A stretch of 17,703 nucleotides of DNA from JAWLCA01 sp050485905 (lineage in GTDB: Bacteria > Pseudomonadota > Alphaproteobacteria > Rhodobacterales > Rhodobacteraceae), in the NCBI GenBank assembly GCA_050485905.1, contig JBJHCH010000083.1, forward strand, positions 1 through 17,703. Direction: 5' to 3'. Shown piece by piece: positions 14,020 to 17,703 of this stretch. Numbering within the stretch: the first letter of the stretch is position 1; each line of letters begins with the position of its first letter. A program made the translations under genes and the position numbers. The notes under the pieces were generated by a model that ran no database searches, was not told where the DNA came from, and saw only the letters and a program-made list of their open reading frames with translations.

Positions 14020-15711
14020 TCAGAAGACCGGTGTCTCCCGATAGACACCCCAGATGCCCTTCAGCTTCTCGACGATGTCGCCCATGGTCGCACCTTCCTT
14101 CACCAGTTCGATGGTGACCGGCATCATGTTCTGGCGATCGTCCTTTGCGACCTCGACTAGCTTGTCCAGAAGTGCCTGGACCTTGGCTTCGTCCCGGTTG
14201 GCCCGGACGGACTGGGTCCGCGCAATCTGCCGCTTGGCTGTGGTTTCATCGTAGGGATGAACCTCGATCTTGACGTCGCTCTCGTCCAGAACGTAGCGGT
14301 TCACACCGATCACCGGCTTCTCGCCCGACTGCTTGCGCAACGCCGTTTCATACGCGAAGTCAGCGATGTGTTTCTGGAACCAGCCTTCCTCGATTAGCTT
14401 GATGGTACCACCGCGCTCTGCGACCTCATCGAGGATCTCGAAGATCTTTTTCTCGTAATCATTGGTCAGGCTTTCCACGAAGTACGAGCCGCCGAGCGGA
14501 TCGACGACCTGCGTCACGCCGGTCTCGTCCGCGATCACCTGCTGAGTGCGCAGCGCCAGCTGCATGGCGTGCTCCGTCGGGATGGCAAAGGCCTCGTCGT
14601 AGCCATTGGTGTGCAGCGATTGCGCACCGCCGAGGACAGCGGCCAGAGCCTGCGTCGTCGTCCGCATGACGTTGACCATGTACTGCGGCTTGGTCAGCGA
14701 GGCCGCCGCGGTCTGGCAGTGGAAACGCAGGCGCATCGACTCCGGCTTCTTGGCGCCGAACCGTTCCTTCATGATCTTGGCGTAGCAGCGGCGCAGCGCG
14801 CGGAACTTGGCGATTTCCTCGAAGAAGTCCGCTTGGCAGACGAAAAAGAACGCGAGGCGCGGGGCAAAATCGTCCACCTCAACGCCGGTCTTCAAGACTT
14901 CCTCGACGTAGACAATCAGATTCGCGAGCGTGAACGCCGCCTCGTGGATCGGCGAAGAGCCAGCCTCGGAAATGTGGTAGCCCGAGATGTTGATCGGGTT
15001 GTAACGCTTCATCGTCTTGGTGGTGTGGCCGATGATGTCACGCACGATCCTCACGGAAGGCGCGATAGGGTAGATGTACTCTTTCTGCGCCATGTACTCC
15101 TTGAGAATGTCAGCCTGCACGGTGCCGGAGACCTTGTCCAGGTCGTAGCCGCGCTCCTCGCAAAGCGCGATGTACATCGCAAGCAGGATCCAGGCGGTCG
15201 GGTTGATCGTCAGCGAGACCGAGATCTTTTCAAGGTCGATCCCGTCGAGCAAGGCGCGCATGTCGGCGAGCGTGTCAATGGCGACGCCTTCCCGACCCAC
15301 CTCGCCATCGGACATGGGGTGATCGCTGTCGTAACCCATCAGGGTCGGCATGTCGAAATCGGTCGAAATGCCGGTTTGGCCCGCGTCGATCAGGAACTTG
15401 AAGCGTTTGTTGGTGTCCTCGCCGGTGCCGAAGCCCGCGATCTGGCGCATGGTCCAGTTCCGGCCGCGATACATGGTCGGGTAAGGACCGCGGGTGAAGG
15501 GATAGACACCGGGCAGGCCGATATCCTCGACCGGTGTGTCGGCGATATCGGCGGCGGTATAGGTGCGCTTCACCGGAAAGTCGCCGAGGGTGAAATACGC
15601 TTCCTTCGACTCAGGGGCACGGGCAATGAAGCTGGCGACTTCGTTTTCTTCCCACGCCTTCGCGGCCGCCGCGATTTCTTCGGGAGTAGTTTGGCTGATG
15701 GTCTTAGACAT
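14020..15711 (-). CDS. hcmA: 2-hydroxyisobutyryl-CoA mutase large subunit
   Basis: This 563-residue B12-dependent acyl-CoA mutase catalytic subunit has the full TIM-barrel domain (YPFTRGPYPTMYRGRNWTMR, FDMPTLMGYDSDHP, ADILKEYMAQKEYIYP, GGAQSLHTNGYDEA) and no B12 domain, as in two-subunit mutases. Residues that set specificity point to HcmA: Ile91 (Ile90 in Aquincola HcmA; Tyr89 in methylmalonyl-CoA mutase, Phe80 in isobutyryl-CoA mutase), Asp118 (HcmA Asp117) and Gln209 in place of methylmalonyl-CoA mutase Arg207. The enzyme converts 2-hydroxyisobutyryl-CoA to 3-hydroxybutyryl-CoA using the small subunit HcmB, which is not in this window. The whole sequence resembles HcmA from memory, including the C-terminal GIWGVYRETPVF. 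The start has an AGGGAG site about 9 nt upstream and overlaps meaB by 8 bp. Confidence 0.95.
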   Translation of the reverse strand: MSKTISQTTPEEIAAAAKAWEENEVASFIARAPESKEAYFTLGDFPVKRTYTAADIADTPVEDIGLPGVYPFTRGPYPTMYRGRNWTMRQIAGFGTGEDTNKRFKFLIDAGQTGISTDFDMPTLMGYDSDHPMSDGEVGREGVAIDTLADMRALLDGIDLEKISVSLTINPTAWILLAMYIALCEERGYDLDKVSGTVQADILKEYMAQKEYIYPIAPSVRIVRDIIGHTTKTMKRYNPINISGYHISEAGSSPIHEAAFTLANLIVYVEEVLKTGVEVDDFAPRLAFFFVCQADFFEEIAKFRALRRCYAKIMKERFGAKKPESMRLRFHCQTAAASLTKPQYMVNVMRTTTQALAAVLGGAQSLHTNGYDEAFAIPTEHAMQLALRTQQVIADETGVTQVVDPLGGSYFVESLTNDYEKKIFEILDEVAERGGTIKLIEEGWFQKHIADFAYETALRKQSGEKPVIGVNRYVLDESDVKIEVHPYDETTAKRQIARTQSVRANRDEAKVQALLDKLVEVAKDDRQNMMPVTIELVKEGATMGDIVEKLKGIWGVYRETPVF

Positions 15712-16678
15712 GGGGGGTCTCCCTGGAGAATTCTTTTACGATGGCGCTGGCCGCCGAGTAGGGGTCGGTCTGGCGCGACGCGACGCGCGGACTTTGAAGA
15801 TCGAATGCGCCCTCGGCGCGGAGCCGTTCGAGCATCAGCGTCTCTGCCGCCTTTTGCAGGCGGAAGGCCGATATCTGCGCCCGGCGCTCGATCCCGGCTG
15901 GGCCATCGAGGCTTTTCAGGTGCTTGTCGAAGGTAGCAACCAGTTCGTCGAAACCTTCGCCTTCCAGCGCGGAGGTTCCGATCACCGGCGGCAGCCAGCC
16001 TTTGGTCAGCGCGCCGCTGATCCCGTCCTTCAGCATCATCTTCAGGTCGGTGAGGGTGCGGTTGGCGTCCGACCGGTCGCATTTCGAAACGACATGGACG
16101 TCGGCGATTTCGAGGATGCCTGCCTTGATAGCCTGAATCTCGTCACCCAGGCCCGGCGCCGAAACGACGACTGTGGTCTGCGATGACTTGGCGATCTCCA
16201 CCTCGTCCTGACCGACGCCGACCGTCTCGATGATGATTTTGTCGAACCCCGCCAGATCGAGGATGTCGACCACGTCGAGCGCCGCATGCGCCATGCCGCC
16301 GACCGCGCCATGGGTGGCCATGGAGCGGATGAACACGCCGGGATCGAGCACATGCTCGGACATGCGGATCCTGTCACCCAAGATCGAGCCGCCCGAATAG
16401 GGGCTGGACGGGTCTATGGCGACGATGGCCACGGTCTGGCCGGTCCGGCGCAGGTGTGACACCAACCTGCCAACCAGCGTAGATTTCCCTGATCCGGGAA
16501 CGCCGGTGATACCGATGACATGCGCCCGTCCCGCGCGCTTGTAAATCCGTCCGATCGCCTCGCGAGCCTCGGGCACGCCTGCCTCCGCGCGGCTGATCAG
16601 GCGGGCAATCGCCCAGGTCTCGCCTTTCGATGACGGTTCGATCAGATCGAGCGAGGGGATATAGGTGCGCGCCATCAC
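15704..16678 (-). CDS. meaB: MeaB/MeaH-type GTPase, mutase chaperone
   Basis: The 324-residue G3E/SIMIBI-class GTPase protects and reloads adenosylcobalamin mutases. It has a Walker A loop GVPGSGKST (residues 59-67), the base-coordinating IDPSSPYSGGSILGDRIRM segment (about 88-106), the switch ETVGVGQDEVE (151-161), and the guanine-specificity motif in the form SKCD (198-201) rather than the usual NKxD. In the Aquincola 2-hydroxyisobutyrate cluster the equivalent is called MeaH. It overlaps the ligase gene by ATGA at its start and the mutase gene by 8 bp at its end, so all three are coupled. The start could also be the second Met codon. The variant SKCD motif is noteworthy. Confidence 0.93.
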   Translation of the reverse strand: MMARTYIPSLDLIEPSSKGETWAIARLISRAEAGVPEAREAIGRIYKRAGRAHVIGITGVPGSGKSTLVGRLVSHLRRTGQTVAIVAIDPSSPYSGGSILGDRIRMSEHVLDPGVFIRSMATHGAVGGMAHAALDVVDILDLAGFDKIIIETVGVGQDEVEIAKSSQTTVVVSAPGLGDEIQAIKAGILEIADVHVVSKCDRSDANRTLTDLKMMLKDGISGALTKGWLPPVIGTSALEGEGFDELVATFDKHLKSLDGPAGIERRAQISAFRLQKAAETLMLERLRAEGAFDLQSPRVASRQTDPYSAASAIVKEFSRETPHV

Positions 16679-17703
16679 GAGGACACCTCAAGGTGCCGCG
16701 CTTGCATTTCGGCAAAGGCCCGGCGGTCATCGACCACGCGCTTGGCCTTGAAGTCCGTGCGCGGATGCGAGTTTGGCGAGACGATCTCGATCAGCGCACG
16801 CAGACCCAGCATGTTGTGCAGCTGCGTGGCGACGGCTGCATGGAAGTCCTTCCGACTGTCGTCGCCGCGCGCCCAGCCCTCGTCGTCCTGCTCGACGGAG
16901 ATCAGCATCTCGTCCATCGTGCCGTCGCGGGTGATGAAGATGCGATGCTCGCCGCCGTAGCCGGGAAGCTGGCTCAGCGCCGCTTCGATCTCGGACGGAT
17001 AGACGTTCTCGCCTCGGATGGTGATCATGTCGTCTATCCGGCCGATGATGCCCATGGGCAGCTGCGGATAGGTGCGGCCGCAGGGCGTCTGATCGTTGGC
17101 CCAGACCGTCAGGTCGCCGGATTCCAACCGAATCATTGGCTGCGAGGTGCGTTCGAGATGCGTGTAGACCGGCGTTCCGCGCTGGCCGTAGGGGACGCGA
17201 TGGTGCGTCGCCGGATCACAGACCTCGGTATAGACGATGTCCTGCCAGCACATCATGCCGGGAGTCTGCTCGGATCCCGCGACGTTCATCCAGGGCGTCA
17301 TTTCCCCCATCGAGCCAGAGTCGTAGACCTTGGCGCCATACAGGTCCGCGATTCGGTCGCGGATCGATGGGATCGAAGCGCCCGGCTCGCCCGAGAAGAA
17401 CATATACTTCAGGCCGAACTTGCGCGGATCGCGACCGTCCTTGATGGCGGTCTCGGCCAGGTGGATGGCGTAGGTCGGCGTGCCGTAAAATCCGGCGGGC
17501 TTCAGCATCTCCAGCCATTGGGCGCAGCGCGAGGACATGCCAACTGCACCGGCGCCGAACGGAAAAGCCTTGGCGCGCAGCCGCTCGGCCCCAGCCAGGG
17601 CTCCCCAGCTGCCCATGTAGAGCGAGAAGATCGCTGCAACACAGATCGTGTCTCCGGGGCGCATGCCCATCGCCCACATGATCCGTGCATGGGCGTTGCC
17701 GAT
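16675..17703 (-). CDS. hcl: PaaK-like acyl-CoA ligase, probable 2-hydroxyisobutyrate-CoA ligase (5' end outside window)
   Basis: The frame is open to the right edge, so only the C-terminal 342 residues are seen. It is an AMP-forming ligase of the phenylacetate-CoA ligase type. It shows the core motif YDSGSMGEMTPW (about 17300-17335), the hinge motif GRIDDMITIRGENVYPSEIE (about 16985-17045) and, near the end, PRTDFKAKRVV with the catalytic lysine of the C-terminal lid. In the known pathway HCL activates 2-hydroxyisobutyrate with ATP and CoA to feed HcmAB, and HCL belongs to this PaaK group. The assignment rests mainly on the coupled mutase and GTPase genes; substrate specificity is not directly readable. 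The stop overlaps the GTPase start (ATGA). An ATG at 17677-17679 is internal, not the start. Confidence 0.85.
   Translation of the reverse strand: MGNAHARIMWAMGMRPGDTICVAAIFSLYMGSWGALAGAERLRAKAFPFGAGAVGMSSRCAQWLEMLKPAGFYGTPTYAIHLAETAIKDGRDPRKFGLKYMFFSGEPGASIPSIRDRIADLYGAKVYDSGSMGEMTPWMNVAGSEQTPGMMCWQDIVYTEVCDPATHHRVPYGQRGTPVYTHLERTSQPMIRLESGDLTVWANDQTPCGRTYPQLPMGIIGRIDDMITIRGENVYPSEIEAALSQLPGYGGEHRIFITRDGTMDEMLISVEQDDEGWARGDDSRKDFHAAVATQLHNMLGLRALIEIVSPNSHPRTDFKAKRVVDDRRAFAEMQARHLEVSS

Noticed and set aside
14569..15936. 455-codon open frame on the plus strand
   Set aside because: It is the antisense shadow of hcmA and the GTPase gene, rich in Arg, Gly and Asp with no recognisable fold.
1..17703. 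CRISPR arrays, insertion sequences, rRNA genes, integrases
   Set aside because: No regularly spaced repeats, transposase or integrase motifs, or rRNA sequence were seen on reading both strands. The element edge at the tRNA remnant has no recombinase within the window.

Overview
The window is GC-rich, densely coded DNA that looks like an alphaproteobacterium, perhaps a Rhodobacteraceae/Roseobacter-type or Rhizobiales organism. The support is the GC-rich codon usage, a TRAP-type uptake system, a B12-dependent acyl-CoA mutase cluster of a kind known from Rhodobacter, Xanthobacter, Starkeya and Aquincola, and a type II serine tRNA remnant. No species name can be justified from sequence alone. Almost every gene is on the minus strand, so operons read from right to left.

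Left edge (1-2050): a small helix-turn-helix protein (minus strand), whose ribosome binding site lies inside a perfect 8-bp hairpin, is divergent from a DUF1186 protein with a C-terminal SEC-C zinc motif (plus strand). A poorly coding stretch with an open but start-less minus-strand frame follows.

Central catabolic cassette (2062-11116, minus strand): LysR regulator, then a fused HyuA-HyuB 5-oxoprolinase-type ATP-dependent amidohydrolase, a possible 29-codon micro-ORF coupled at both ends by ATGA overlaps, a DUF1445/D-glutamate-cyclase-like protein, a complete tripartite TRAP transporter (DctP, DctQ, DctM) and a DUF2848 protein. Tight spacing and shared direction suggest one regulated unit that imports and opens a 5-oxoproline-, lactam- or hydantoin-like compound. 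The substrate is not proven.

Junction (11117-12696): a gene-poor stretch, then the 3' portion of a tRNA-Ser(CGA) gene without its 5' half. This is the usual footprint of an integrated element. Next comes a plus-strand coding remnant, apparently cut at both ends.

Right operon (12697-17703, minus strand): a partial PaaK-like CoA ligase, a MeaB/MeaH-type GTPase and a 563-residue acyl-CoA mutase large subunit carrying the signature residues of 2-hydroxyisobutyryl-CoA mutase (Ile91 and Asp118, equivalent to Ile90 and Asp117 of HcmA). An uncharacterised 87-residue protein and a tandem gamma-carbonic-anhydrase-like beta-helix protein follow. The first three genes form the known route from 2-hydroxyisobutyrate to 3-hydroxybutyryl-CoA. 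The B12-binding small subunit HcmB is absent from the window. The two beta-helix domains have lost complementary metal ligands, so that together they could rebuild one inter-domain gamma-CA site. This is the most unusual feature seen.
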